64,000 nt of DNA from Erpobdella octoculata (GCA_963978895.1 OZ022244.1:30275175-30339174); one strand, 5' to 3'; positions 23,937 to 42,037 are shown, counted from the first letter of the stretch. Notes: generated by a model not told the origin, from the sequence alone. Made by a program: numbers and translations.

Positions 23937-24240
23937 TTATGTGTGTGTGTGTAAGTCCTCTATGCGTTGCTACACCATTCATCCGATCGTAATGAAATTT
24001 TTACAGAAGCTTGAGAGTCAATGGAGGAAGGTTTTAATAAAAAAAATTAAAATCATCTTATATATATATATATACATATATATACTTTTGGACAACCAGA
24101 GAAACAGACGTGGTAAAAAATAAAGCAATGGAAAGCAATTTTGCCTCTCTACAAAAACAACTGGTGTGAAACATGGATTTTTTTATATTCAAAAAATGAT
24201 CTAAAACTCGTCAACAGCAAGACAAACTTCAGAAAATTTT
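23937..24240. repeat. Repeat C module and (TA)n between PLE1 and cullin-like gene B
   Basis: Contains the module CACCATTCATCCGATCGTAA with following ATGAAATTT at about 23970-24030, then a short (TA)n at 24060-24085. No gene. Confidence 0.6.
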
Positions 24241-24467
24241 TCGGGAGAATTATTTTGGTCCCCCGCAAAAAAAGAGAGGAGAGAAAAAAAGAGAAAAAGC
24301 AGAAAATTGGTCTCCCAATTTATAAAAAAAAAAAACTCGCTGCCTCTGTATATGTCGTGATATCATCTTTGTAAGGCCGGGTCGAGTCTGGTTACCAATT
24401 GTCGTGGTTACCAATTCATTGGTTCGTGTTTTTAATTTATTTATTCATAAAATAATTGAAAAAAACT

Positions 24468-26654
24468 TTAAGGCACGTAAACATAAACAAAATTTTTTGC
24501 CATCTTTAAATAATCTTTGTCGACCAATAACTTTAATATTTGTAATATTATCTTTTCAGAAAAAGAGAAAATTTTTCCTGACTCTTTTAGAGTTTCTCTG
24601 ATTATTTCATCGCGTTGCATTGTTTTTCTTGATTTCATCATCTTAACTATAAGAGCCTGCAGATATGATTTTTTATCTTCTTCAACATTTTGAAAACCGC
24701 TTTTTTTGTTTTGTTTTTTTATTTCCATTTGTGGCATATTCAGTTTGAGTTCCAGGCTATCGTTTGAATAATTGACATTGATAGAAAATGTTGCTTTTCT
24801 ACTGAAAACTTCCTGACAATTTATTATTTTGCTGTCAACGATTTTTTTCAAAATCTGTCCGACGTTATCTGGATGCAAGCCCGTATATGAACAAATGTCC
24901 TCAAAGGACGGAGATTCTTGCTCGTTGAAAACATACAATGTCAAAGCGATTAACGTTGGAACTGTCAACGTATATTTTTGCATTTTCACTTCGCATGTGT
25001 CATGGATGTACTGCCATAGAAGTTTTTGTGAAGAAAACTTGTTGCAATAAAATGTTTGAAACTGGTTCATACAATCTTCTAATTCGTTTGGCAAAGTAAC
25101 CCAAGAGACAGGTTTGGCCGTCAATGGCCACATCATTTTATTAAAAACAAAGCAATTAAATGTTAATTGATTATTAGAACTGTTTGTCATGTAAACACCT
25201 AAAAATTCTTTAACTAAGTTTGCGCTGCTTTTTTTATCCAAGATCAAACTGTTCATTTTCTTAATAGACTTAGAATCGCATATGGACATCAGTTCTCTAA
25301 TTATCAGTTCTTCAGTTTCAAGTGAATAATAAGAAGACGTCATAAGTCTTTTTCTTAGATAATGTAAATACGATTCAGTGAAAACGTTTTTATCTTGCAA
25401 GCGTTGCAAAACTATTATGGATGTTGAAAGTTTATCGTAAAATTCTTTTTCGTTCATTGGGGGCATTGTTTTTTTAAGCGTTTGATTTAAAAATGCTGCT
25501 AACAGACTCAAATTACGAAAACCTTTTTTCTGCTCAATTTTCTGTGAATCATATTTTAGATAGAAATCCATCATTGCTTCTTTTAGAGCAGTAAAAAATT
25601 CCTCTTGGGGGCAATTATTTATGATAAATGCCCATTTTTTATTAAAATAATGTGTGATTTTAGTAACAATTTCAGAAGGCAAATGTTTTTCGTTTAATCC
25701 TTGAGAGGTAGTCCTAAAACTAAATTGAATGTTGCTTTGAAAGGCAGCCGAAATACTAAATCCAATGTCGCTGTGAATTTTTCTGGCAATTGTTGAAAGA
25801 ATTGTTTTTTTGTCGTCATGCAACTGAATTAACTTGAATGCTGTCTGAGCACTTTTTGAATCATAGTTTTTAAAAATGTCCAAAAAACCATGTATAAAGT
25901 ATTCCTTCCGACATTTCTTCACAAGTTCTGTTTGAACAAGTTTCATTATTTCAGTGGCTGTGACTGGAGGAAATAATTCCGTTGCTCTTTGCTCCTCCTC
26001 ACAGATCATTTCACAGTACATAGACAGATTATTGTCAATGGTCATCATAAAGCCCATCATTTTATAATCTTTGAAAATTTGGTCCACTAATTCCTTTCCA
26101 ATTAATGTATGAAACGCATCAACATTATCGTTTAAAATTTTATTGATGTGAGCGCAAACTTCTTTTAAAATCTTGCAGTCATCGCTAATTTTTTGGTTTC
26201 TATATCTTTTCCAGACAGCATAAAAATCTTTTCCTTTAACTGGTCTCAATTCCAATAAAACATGCTTCCACACTTTGAATGTAAGCGATATGAAAAAGTC
26301 CTTCTGGTTGATTTTTGGGAAAACACGACTACTAAGTGATTTTAAATTTGATTTATAAGCATTGTTAAAAGTTTCAAAAAAATTATTAAGATAAAAAAGT
26401 CTAGCTTCTATTATTTTTGAAACATGACAAAAATGTGTTAAAGGCCCATATAATATAGCAGATGCTGAATATAAATCGTTGTAAAGATCTTTGATGCAGA
26501 GCTCAAACAGTTTTTCAAGCTTTTGCTTAACAACGACGGAATTAGCATTTAAAACACTTAAGTTTTTTTTAAAAGAAAATACTTCATGTCTACTAAATTT
26601 TTCACCTTGAAAAACGCGTTTGATAAAGCACTCGACATTTTGAAATTCTGACAT
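24468..26654 (-). CDS. Cullin-like protein B, intronless, 728 aa
   Basis: Inverted partner of the gene at 6321-8483, with the same architecture, IVKMMKSRK neddylation motif (Lys near 674) and an end in VYVYVP. The second half is almost identical to copy A. The first half differs at many positions, including an about 12-residue insertion after ISAAF (QSNIQFSFRTTSQG region) and a 4-codon deletion near SMYCEMICEEEQR. The copy A version fits the family better at both places. The frame is fully open, which argues for selection or a recent event. The 5' leader (GCGACTTTCAGTGATTAATG on the plus strand) and (TA)n are shared with copy A. It could be a working ubiquitin-ligase scaffold or a young retro-duplicate. 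Confidence 0.85.
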   Translation of the reverse strand: MSEFQNVECFIKRVFQGEKFSRHEVFSFKKNLSVLNANSVVVKQKLEKLFELCIKDLYNDLYSASAILYGPLTHFCHVSKIIEARLFYLNNFFETFNNAYKSNLKSLSSRVFPKINQKDFFISLTFKVWKHVLLELRPVKGKDFYAVWKRYRNQKISDDCKILKEVCAHINKILNDNVDAFHTLIGKELVDQIFKDYKMMGFMMTIDNNLSMYCEMICEEEQRATELFPPVTATEIMKLVQTELVKKCRKEYFIHGFLDIFKNYDSKSAQTAFKLIQLHDDKKTILSTIARKIHSDIGFSISAAFQSNIQFSFRTTSQGLNEKHLPSEIVTKITHYFNKKWAFIINNCPQEEFFTALKEAMMDFYLKYDSQKIEQKKGFRNLSLLAAFLNQTLKKTMPPMNEKEFYDKLSTSIIVLQRLQDKNVFTESYLHYLRKRLMTSSYYSLETEELIIRELMSICDSKSIKKMNSLILDKKSSANLVKEFLGVYMTNSSNNQLTFNCFVFNKMMWPLTAKPVSWVTLPNELEDCMNQFQTFYCNKFSSQKLLWQYIHDTCEVKMQKYTLTVPTLIALTLYVFNEQESPSFEDICSYTGLHPDNVGQILKKIVDSKIINCQEVFSRKATFSINVNYSNDSLELKLNMPQMEIKKQNKKSGFQNVEEDKKSYLQALIVKMMKSRKTMQRDEIIRETLKESGKIFSFSEKIILQILKLLVDKDYLKMAKNFVYVYVP

Positions 26655-26739
26655 TTTTCTATAGTTGCGTCTAAAGGCGACTTTCAGTGATTAATGAACT
26701 CAAAAAATGAGAAAAAGATAAAAATAAAATATCAAAATT

Positions 26740-27016
<277 letters not shown>

Positions 27017-27053
27017 GCATGGAGGTAGTCCTTACTCCTTATGATTCTATGAG

Positions 27054-27177
27054 GGTTTATCGACAATCGTGACTTTAACGACACAACTTGCAAAGGAGAC
27101 TAGCGATTTTATCGATATCTTCGCGTGTTTATCGACTTTCTGAGTTGAGTCGATAAAGTCACAATTGTCGATAAACC
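27054..27177. repeat. Small inverted-repeat element (MITE-like), TTATCGAC ends
   Basis: 24-nt arms 27054-27077 and 27154-27177 pair with one mismatch. An inner hairpin (TTTATCGACT/AGTCGATAAA) lies near 27127-27156. No clear target duplication. Confidence 0.6.
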
Positions 27178-27507
27178 TACAGTTCCCCAGTCCCTATTAA
27201 GAAGAAAATAATCTACTATTTATTTTGCGTTTTATTGACACAAAGAGACAAAACTAAGCACAAAATCAATCGTGCTAAAGGTTTATAAATTTCGAAAAAA
27301 ATTTGTTTCACTCCCTGCCAAATGCTGATTTTACAATTTACGCCCTTCGCCGTCTACATTTATGTAAAATTTCTAAACAGGTTGTAAACAAAAGTTTCGC
27401 TTTGTTGAGCGCGATGTGCAATTGTGCATGTTGTTACTGTTATATAGCACTGCGGTGCCGTCTGTACAGTCTTTAACAAACTTTATCATAAGTCATAAGT
27501 AAATATC

Positions 27508-27549
27508 GGTAATCTTTCACTTTAACGGCCGGATGTGTGAAAGATTACC
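27508..27549. repeat. Perfect 13-bp hairpin upstream of the b561 gene
   Basis: GGTAATCTTTCAC (27508-27520) and GTGAAAGATTACC (27537-27549) with a 16-nt loop, about 240 bp before the ATG at 27785. It may be a MITE relic or an operator-like structure in the promoter/5' UTR. Confidence 0.5.
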
Positions 27550-27784
27550 CAGATTCATACATTCTCGGCTATAATTAGCTAGCTGCAATTTTACACACAC
27601 ACACAAACTTCTATAAATATCTTTTGTGAGAAGGTAGAGAACATTCTTAGCAATTTTTTAAATTTTTTCTTTGAAAAAGAAAAATTACCAGCTTGTGTTT
27701 TGAAGACATGACATACTACTTAGTTACTAATATACACTTTACTTATATTATTTTATTTTTCAAATAATTTTGGAGACCAGGGCG

Positions 27785-30700
27785 ATGACGAAGACGAATA
27801 GGATAGTTTCACTGTTCATTGGTTCTTCTTTCTACTTAAACATTGTGGTACGTTTACTTTATTCAGCCTTATTTTAATTATCAAAATTAAATTATTTGTA
27901 GCTTTAATCTTTTATTTTATGCAAGTATAATCCTAGGAGGTGAAATATATGTTATGAGATTAGATTTATTAATTGTTTAGCTAGCTGTAGCCAATGTGTT
28001 TTGTGTGATAATTTCAGTTGTCTTGTATGATAATTTCAGTTGTTTTTTGCGATAATTTCAGTTTTCTTGCGATCTCAGTAGCGAGAGGATTTTAAAATAT
28101 CCAGAATCGTGTACTTCGGCAGTCGATTGTACTTACATAATGACTTGGAAGGTCGTCTTGTCGGAGTCTAGAGTAGATTTTTCTCTGAATTCAGTGGCTG
28201 GCGAACACTTTCCGTACGCAGCTTTCGGATTGAATGACAAAACATATATGGTCTGTTGATCTCCTTTCAATAAAACATAAAAATTAGAAATAACGAAACC
28301 TCAAGGATGGATCCAGTGGGATGCGTCCCCTCATCAGACTATCAATTGAAAATTTTTTTATCTAGAATATCCATTTTTTTAGAAAATGACATAGTTGAAA
28401 ATAAAATTGTTGAAGAAATACCTACGAATATTCCCAGTCATTAGCATTATTGGGAGGTGAAAGTGGAAGTCTTTGAACATTTTTTGGAAAATTACATACA
28501 ACTAATACCCCCCCCCCCCGGGCATCACCTTTTTTGGAAGGAAAAAGTGTTACAAATTTTGAAAGTGACGTACCTGCATCCCCCACCAGGAATTTCTGGG
28601 TCCGACACCGCAAAACCTTGCCGATCGATTGCACGGGTAATCCTCGAGTGAGATTCATCTCTTCGGATGCTCCCTTTGGGCGCTACTATTTTTTTTCTAT
28701 TTTGTTGTTTGCATTTATTATCATTATTCTTTTAACTCGTTTTATTGTAAAAATGTTTTTTTTTGTTATGCCCAATAAACAAATTCAGTTCATAATAACG
28801 TTGATAATAACATATCAGCCCGGAGCAGGAGTTGTCGACTGTATAAGTGCCTCTGATAAGTTTATCATTCAGTCTTCGTTCAACGACCGATATCACAACT
28901 CTCCTCTGATAAATGTAAGTATCTTTAATTGTCTTTCGATTACAAAACTTACAACTTTTAATTTCTTGAACATTTGATTTTGATTATGGTTTTAGATTAT
29001 TTTTATTATCTCAGATGTTCCTGTTAAACATTTGATGTGGGGTATTGCATAAAAATAAAGTTTTCCAAGGATCCGCTATCTTTTCAACTTATTGCTTCAC
29101 AATATATTCCTCTCTTGTATTGTTCCTTTTCTATTCAGTATTCAAAACATAAAAAAAAATCTGACTATAACAGACATTTTACTTGCAAATCAACCAAACA
29201 ATCATCTTATCGTTTTTCCAGAACCAGCTCGGACTGATACCGGAATTGTCGTCGGGCGCGCTGCTCGAAGGTCGGTTGGTCTGCAACTTCTCTCGTCTGA
29301 TCAGGGTCGACGATTCAGCAGATCCGGAAGCCTGGAAAGTGAAGAGGCTCGATGAACCGCATTACGTTCAGTTGGTTCACGGGCGGTCCACTGCCGATGG
29401 TGATGCTTTAATTTGATCAGAATATAATCATTTTAATGTAAATATTCAAATTTTTTTATTTAAATATTCAAATTTTTTTATTTAAATATTCAAATTTTTT
29501 TATTTAAATATTCAAATTTTTTACTGTTTACAGTGGCTACTTCTAGCATATGAATATTGATGATATGCTAATGATTATATTATAGTAAAATTCTTTTCAG
29601 GAGTGAAGAAAAAACACAGCAAACATCCGTTTGTTTCAAAATTCAAAATAAACTTCCTGTCTTCCAACGACACTCAATCCATCAACCGGTCACAGTTTCT
29701 TATCATCCATGGTTGGTTGACGCAATTTTAGATTTCTATTTTATTTTTAGCTGTTTTTATACGTTACAAATAAATTTTCTTTTTTTAATATAAATTTTAT
29801 TTGGTTTAGAATCAGTTTTCAGATGATTGAGTTTTTTTTTAGATTATCTAGATCTTAGAACATCTGTTCATTAATGCATGTGTCTATTAGAACATCTATC
29901 TATCAGAACAGTTTTCTTCTAGAGAAACTATCAGCTAGAATTTCTATCTATTAGAATATCTATCTGTTTAGACATTTTCACACATTTGCGTTCTACTTTG
30001 AACTGATTTTTCAGTGCGTTGTTCGATTTGATATTTTTGTTAACTTTGGAAGGTTCGTTGATGACCATCGTCTGGCTGATACTTCTTAGTTTAGCGACCG
30101 TGACGTCGAGATATTTCAAGGAGGAATGGATCCAGGGGATTGTCGTCTCGGGAAAGCCCATCTGGTTTCAGGTTAATGTCATTTTAATAATATTTTACCT
30201 GAGTTTTATTTTCTGAGGCTCACATTTAACTGTTTTTCGTTTTAAGCTGTCACTTTTTGTTCAAAACTTGTTCTGCTTTAAGCGACTAATAATTATCCAA
30301 AATTAACAAAAATAATAATAAAAACATTTCCATATCTGTAGAATTTTTTATGTTTGTTTATTAATTTAGTCAGTCAGCAATTTGGGCCATTGTTTAATAA
30401 TTTATTTAGTCAGTCAACATTTTGTTATGTTATTATAGACGTTCTCCTTATTCTAGTTAATTATTTATTGTTTATTTATTTCTTTGAGGTATATTTAATC
30501 TTTAACTTTTTTTTTTATTATCGGTGCAGCTCTAGTTTTTTTATTTGTTTAGTCAATCAGCTATTTGGTCTGTTGTATTGTAGGTGATGTCCTGCTTATT
30601 ATTATTTTACTTGTTTTTCATTTATTTATTTTAATTAGAATATATATTTATCGTTAAATAATATTTAATATAAATAATGTTAATCATCTAGTAGTACATT

Positions 30701-31768
30701 TTTTTTTCTTCACTCTAGGTACACAGGTTCTCGACTGCATTGTCATCTCTGCTTTCTGTCATCGGTGTTCTGTTTGTTGTGTCGCTGAAAGAATGGACTT
30801 TTCAAGTTTGTCGTTTTTAAATTTGCTTTTGACAGTTTTAAATTCATTATTATTATTGTTAATATGTCGTTTGAGCTGTAAAAATATCCTTGTCTGTTTC
30901 ATGTGCTCTGTTTTTGCACGTTTCTGTTTTTATTTTTATTTTACGGGCTTTTATTAACTTTCACTTGTCCGGATGTCCGGGGACGTTTTGAAGTTCGGAA
31001 GATCATTATAAAATTAACCAATTTCGAATATATTTAAAGTTTAATTTAACAAAAATAACTATGAAAATATTTAAGAAACAAAAATTAGTGACAAATAAAT
31101 TAAAGAAGCATATGATAAGGATGACAAAAATTTTCATTGTCATAGTAACTACAAACATCTTTTGTTTACTATTCACCGGGGTAATATTTTTACGATACGA
31201 TGACGCTATGAAATTTTTCAGCTCTCTTAGTCTTAAATTAACTTTCACTTTTTATTTGCTACATAACTCATTTTCTGTTATTTATTGACTATTTCCTTGT
31301 TTAATCTACATTTATACACACACACCACACACATACACACACACACATACATACATACATACATACATACATACATACATACATACATACATACATACAT
31401 ACATACATGCATTTACACATATTTTATTTCTTGTAGTTGTTTTATTTCTTAATCAGAATTTTCATTAAAATGGTTATTCACATCTGATTGGTTACATATG
31501 AAAAAAACTCTGATTCACCATCGAATGTTCAACTAACGAGTTTTTTTATCGTCTTTTTTCTTTAAATTCCAGCCAAACGTCCACTCAATTCTCGGACTGA
31601 CTGTCATGTCGCTGGTGGCCTTAAATGTTAGTAATCTAATTGTTTTTGTTATCTATTGTAATTTCGTTGTACTAATTCATTTTAAGGAACATGCATTTTG
31701 TGTGTTGATATCATTTCGTGGCTCATTCAACTTTTTTAGTTTATCTGTATTCTATGTATAATAATGTC

Positions 31769-31822
<54 letters not shown>

Positions 31823-33858
31823 TATATTATAGTTATATTATAATGTGACTAAATTATTGCTAAAAAGTAATTCACAACAATTACAATCTGAACATACTGG
31901 GGTAAGTGTGGTTCAGTGCTTGGTCCTTCCTACATCTGTTTAATTTCTAGCTTAGCAAAGATTTTGACTATATAGTTCTTCTTTTGAGTTTACACCACTC
32001 AGAAAATTTCCACTGCATTTTAATGTAATTAGACAATAAAGATGTTAATAATAGTTAATATGATGTTTCTAATGTCCATTGTGTCTAAGTAATTAAAAAG
32101 TTTTTTTTCGTTAACATTTTTTTCAACTCATTTCCACCCAGATGATCTTAGGTTTTGCTCGCCCGGGAGTGATATCGCACGCAAGGAAGTACTTCCAAGT
32201 CATCCACGGTTTATTAGGCCATTCCATCCACTTAACGGGATGTTAGTAATTGCGTGCTCGAGTTATGCTTCTTCTATCTTTGTTATATTATTTAGTGGTT
32301 TTGCGGTAATCCCGTCAGTGAGGTTGTATTGACAAAAAATATTTGGTAAAAGCTTACAATCAGTGACCCCGGGTTAGGGGTAGGGTTGGGGTTAGGGCCG
32401 GGGACACTGATTGTGCACTTTTATCAAATTTTTTTTTTCAATACAACCTCACTGACGGGATTACTGATTTTTCTAGGCGCATAGATAGAAATAATTATTT
32501 TGATGTTTGCATTATTCTTTTTTATATAGAAAAACACTTTTAGCTATGGTTGGGATCATCGATAGATAGAAATAATTATTTTGATGTTTGCATTATTCTT
32601 TTTTATATAGAAAAACATGTTTAGCTATGGTTGGGAACATCCTGTATCCATGTTTTGTTACTAAATTAAAAATCTTTTCTAAATTAAATATATTAAGTAA
32701 TAAATCTCCATAACTGAAATAAAATAGTCTAAATTTATCAGCAGAAAAATGCATTAAAGATTAGTTTGCTTTTCTGATGGAAAGTTTAAATAAACTGCTA
32801 AATTATTGTTTAATATAAACGATACAATTGAAATAATTATAAGTTTAAATAATACAAATCTTGTCGAGATTCATGATTAATGTATTAATAATGACAATGA
32901 GCAACAAAATATTAACATATTTATAAGTCTAGGACTATATTCCTTCGAATAATACCCTGCTGGACAATACCCCACTAGACAATTTCTTTTGGGGTAATAT
33001 CTCCCCTCAACAAATATTTCCCTGGATTGTAATGAATTTTGTTTATATTTTCAGTCATAAAATATCACTCAAAAAATATCCAGCTGGACAATACCCCAGA
33101 GCAGTATCTCTTCTTGACAGTACTCCCTGGACAATACCCCCCTAGATAGTAATGAATTTTGTTTATATTTTCAGTCATAACCATGTTTTTCGGGCTTCGC
33201 CAATGCAACGTCTATTTACCGTTGTGGGTGTCGTGGGTGCCCGTCGGGTTCTGTGTTTTTAGAATTTTCATGGATGTCGCATTGTCGATACTGAAGTATC
33301 GTTATCCGAGTAAGTCATTTCCAGATGATTTGGATTTGTATGTATACAGTTTTATTAGAATAATCTAGGAGATTTTTTTTATATGTTATAGGATGATTTT
33401 ATTTTAGAATTTTTCTCTGTTTAATGAAAGTCCTTCTGACTAAGTTAATTTGGATGAATATTTTGTAATTTCTTGGTAAATCATGTTATGAGAAAACGTA
33501 TTTTAGGAATTGTCATTATTTGACAAATTTATTTTGTAAAAATTACTAATTAATTAGATATAGATAGATAATTTTAAATTTTCCACAGCTGCCAATCATT
33601 ATGAAGAACTGGTTCAAAATGGCAACGAAACTATTAGTAAAGAGGTTGGCTTTTTTGCTTTGGTTGTACAACTAAAATGTATATATGGGTAAACTACTTT
33701 ATTTGTTATAATAATAATAATTATTAATTGTTTTTTTTTTTATTTATCAGTCATGGAGCTGGAGATACACGATATCGCTCGTTTACATTTACGTCGGCAT
33801 CGGTGCTTCCATTGTCGTCGTCGTTGCTCTCGTATTCAGTCCGACGTTTACGAATTGA
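27785..33858 (+). CDS. DOMON + cytochrome b561 protein (ferric-chelate reductase 1-like), 12 exons
   Basis: Exons: 27785-27847, 28062-28250, 28819-28914, 29222-29399, 29601-29715, 30015-30171, 30719-30805, 31573-31626, 32142-32241, 33175-33309, 33589-33644, 33751-33858. Phases close: 445 residues, stop TGA at 33856. Signal peptide 1-21; DOMON about 45-190 (WKVVLSESRVDFSL, AAFGLNDK); b561 helices about 215-385; a last helix (VYIYVGIGASIVVVVAL) near the C-terminus. Such proteins move electrons across membranes through two hemes, for example to reduce iron. His in VHR (268), VHSILG (299) and IHGLLG (335) fit heme ligands, but the helix-1 position usually HG.LM reads EGSLM (Glu 226). The Reeler domain of vertebrate FRRS1 is absent. 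The exon 5 donor (29716) was chosen because it alone keeps frame. Confidence 0.85.
28290..28660. repeat. Repeat-like insert in intron 2 of the b561 gene, with a C12-13 run
   Basis: Contains a poly-C tract at about 28508-28519 and GGGCATCACC.. ACCAGGAATTTCTGGGTCCG, unlike the flanking AT-rich intron. Not recognised. Confidence 0.4.
29448..29522. repeat. 22-bp tandem repeat in intron 4
   Basis: About 3.5 units of TATTTAAATATTCAAATTTT. Confidence 0.85.
31320..31410. repeat. (CATA)n microsatellite, intron 7
   Basis: About 16 CATA units; a (TTA)n tract follows in intron 8 at about 31769-31815. Confidence 0.9.
32306..32465. repeat. 160-bp foldback element in intron 9 with telomere-like G-rich loop
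   Basis: 27-nt perfect arms (GTAATCCCGTCAGTGAGG.. at 32306-32332 and its complement at 32439-32465). An inner stem is ACAATCAGTG/CACTGATTGT. The loop 32370-32404 holds GGGTTAGGGGTAGGGTTGGG and GTTAGGG. Confidence 0.8.
32474..32640. repeat. About 82-bp tandem duplication, intron 9
   Basis: ATAGATAGAAATAATTATTT to GCTATGGTTGGGA.CATC occurs twice in a row with few differences. Confidence 0.85.
32945..33180. repeat. About 120-bp tandem duplication spanning the intron 9 acceptor
   Basis: AATGAATTTTGTTTATATTT plus TCAGTCATAA occurs at about 33030-33060 and again at the used acceptor, 33150-33180. Both are preceded by TGGACAATACCCC words, giving two identical candidate splice sites. Confidence 0.8.
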
Positions 33859-35345
33859 GTCGAAACCGCGCGGTCGACGTGGCGATCGGAAATGTGTCGG
33901 ATATTTTTTTTTAAACAAATCAGATTCGGGTACTCGTTGAAATTGCATGAAGTCAAAATCGTTGATAAGGTGGAGTCAGGTATTTATGTTGACTAGATTC
34001 TTTTTTATTTGATTTTATTGAGCTTATTTATGTACATATGTAAGTATATGCATGAAAAGGGTTTGTTTGTGTTCATCATCTCAGTGATACCAGAGTTGTT
34101 TATCGGTCAACTTTCGCTGACCCACCACAAAATGCTGGCCTGCTCTACATGTACACCTTCCTAAGAAAATGACCTTACCTGACCTTACCTGACCTGACCT
34201 GACCTGTGTCAAATAAATTATAAACAACAGGCTGTTATAACGACATGGGATATTGACTTGATGTTTTCTTTAGTTAATTATGTGATAAAAATACAATTAA
34301 AAACAGTTTTAATTTTACAAAATAATCATAGAAAGTCTGAATGAAAATGTTGACCCAACTTGCCATATAAAAGGTTCAAAATGCTGACCCAACCCAGGTA
34401 CAACTCTGGTGTGCATTGTATGACGCGGTCTCTAGTTGTTATTATTATCAAGTGTAAACATTACCGAATTAAAAATTTTAATGACCATGCTATAACGATT
34501 TTCTGTAATTAGAATAACAGTTCATTAAAATAAATTTTTCTGCTGTACATAGTCACTACTGTGCCTCCGTATATCAGGGCAGTTTATATTCAGGGTTGAC
34601 CTATAGTTTTGTTTTTCAGTTTCACATAATATTTATGATCATCACCATTACTGCATCATCATCACCATCATTGTATCATCATCAATACATCTAATTTTGT
34701 GACCAGATGCACTTATTTTGCTGTAAACCTTTTGTTTTGTTTTGTACTTTAAATTGTTAATGAATCTGTTAGGAATTGTTAATTTAAATTGTTATTCATT
34801 TTGTTAGGAATCGAGCATTTCTACACTTGTTGATCGACGAAAATAATGTTGCATTTTACATGTATTTCTATATCAGCTTTTACAAATTTTTTAAACTTGA
34901 GATATATTATCAGATATTTTGTTGTTTTTTTTTTATAAAATAGTTTATAGTCCTTTATACCAGGTTTTGGCAGCATGTGGGCTTCCTGTTGTGAATCATA
35001 AATTGATCCTTTTAACTGTGCCCTCCTTCTTTATCTAGACTTGGGACTGGCTTGCAAAAGCAAGGCGGAGTTTAAGATATTTTGTCAAGCTTACATGTAA
35101 TACAGTCGTTTTTGGCTCTTATTTAACGTTTTCTTTTAGTTTTTTGTTCCATTTGTACAGTCGTATTTTGGTCTTTTTACAGACATTTTGAATATGACGA
35201 TGCAGTTCATTGGCGGTAATCTTCAAAAACTTCCAGCCAACATGGCTGTTAGTCTAAACAGACTCACTCAGTATATGATGTGTTAGTTACTCTCTTAAAA
35301 TAAGCACCGAGCCAGTCTTGTATAATTATAATTTTCTGCAATCGA
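33859..35345. other. Intergenic downstream of the b561 gene
   Basis: Holds a (ACCTG)n-type run at 34164-34206 (GACCTTACCTGACCTGACCT), ATCATC runs at about 34640-34690 and a copy of dispersed repeat A at 34940-35072. A short open stretch at 35187-35286 (LNMTMQFIGGNLQKLPANM) after a CAG acceptor-like site is noted but not supported as an exon. Confidence 0.4.
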
Positions 35346-35353
35346 CCATGAGA

Positions 35354-35858
35354 CAGTGGCGTAGCAAGGGTATCTGGCGCCCGTGGGCAAGGTATAACAA
35401 GTGCGCCCCATCTTCCACTGTTATCCCAATTGGATGACCAAAACCGAGGTAACCGCAGGCGCCCGAGCCATATTGGGGCTCGGTGAGCCCCCTCCCCAAT
35501 AGAGCTAGACCGAAACCTAGCTTCGGTTTAGCTCTAGTTACAATTCAGCCAAGCTACACTGTCTTCTACACCACTGTGTAATAATAATACAAACAGATCA
35601 ACCTAAGCCTAAACCTAACCAAAACCGATTTTAAGCCTGGTTTCGGTGCCGAAACCAAAATCGGTTTCGGTCTTGCTCTACTCCCCAAGAAAATTTTGGA
35701 AAGCACTGGTGTGAAATAGTGCAAAAATACAATTTGTTAATTTTACATGTTTTACATGTTCAAAAATGACTAAACTTTGGTGAAGTTGTTGTCTTTCCTT
35801 TAGCTTTTTGGCGCCCGGGGGAATATGCCCCTTCCTGTCACCCTTCGCTACGCTACTG
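35354..35858. mobile_element. hAT-type MITE, 505 bp
   Basis: Begins CAGTGGCGTAGC, ends GCTACGCTACTG (perfect 12-bp inverted ends) and is flanked by the 8-bp duplication CCATGAGA (35346-35353 and 35859-35866). 8-bp duplications and CAGTGGCGTAGC-type ends are hAT features. No coding capacity. Confidence 0.88.
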
Positions 35859-36097
35859 CCATGAGACGGTCAACCTCGGTGTGTGCCTGCCAGCAAAAGT
35901 AGAGCATTAAGATAAGCAGTATCTTTTTTAATTGAAGTGAGCTAAGCATCAAAATTTGGGGCAAATTCACATAATCATAGTTGTTGTTTTTCAACTTCTC
36001 GAATTACAAACTAATTTGAACTAAAGAAAAACCTCAAAAAAATTTGGTTAAAGATCATTTTAATATTATTTAAATCCACATAAAAATCAACAATTCG

Positions 36098-42037
<5,940 letters not shown>

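Noticed and set aside
28422..28658. Minus-strand frame in b561 intron 2
   Set aside because: Lies in a repeat-like insert, no domain, opposite to the gene.
35187..35286. Extra 3' exon of the b561 gene
   Set aside because: The gene already ends with a stop after its last helix; the stretch has no domain and no donor.
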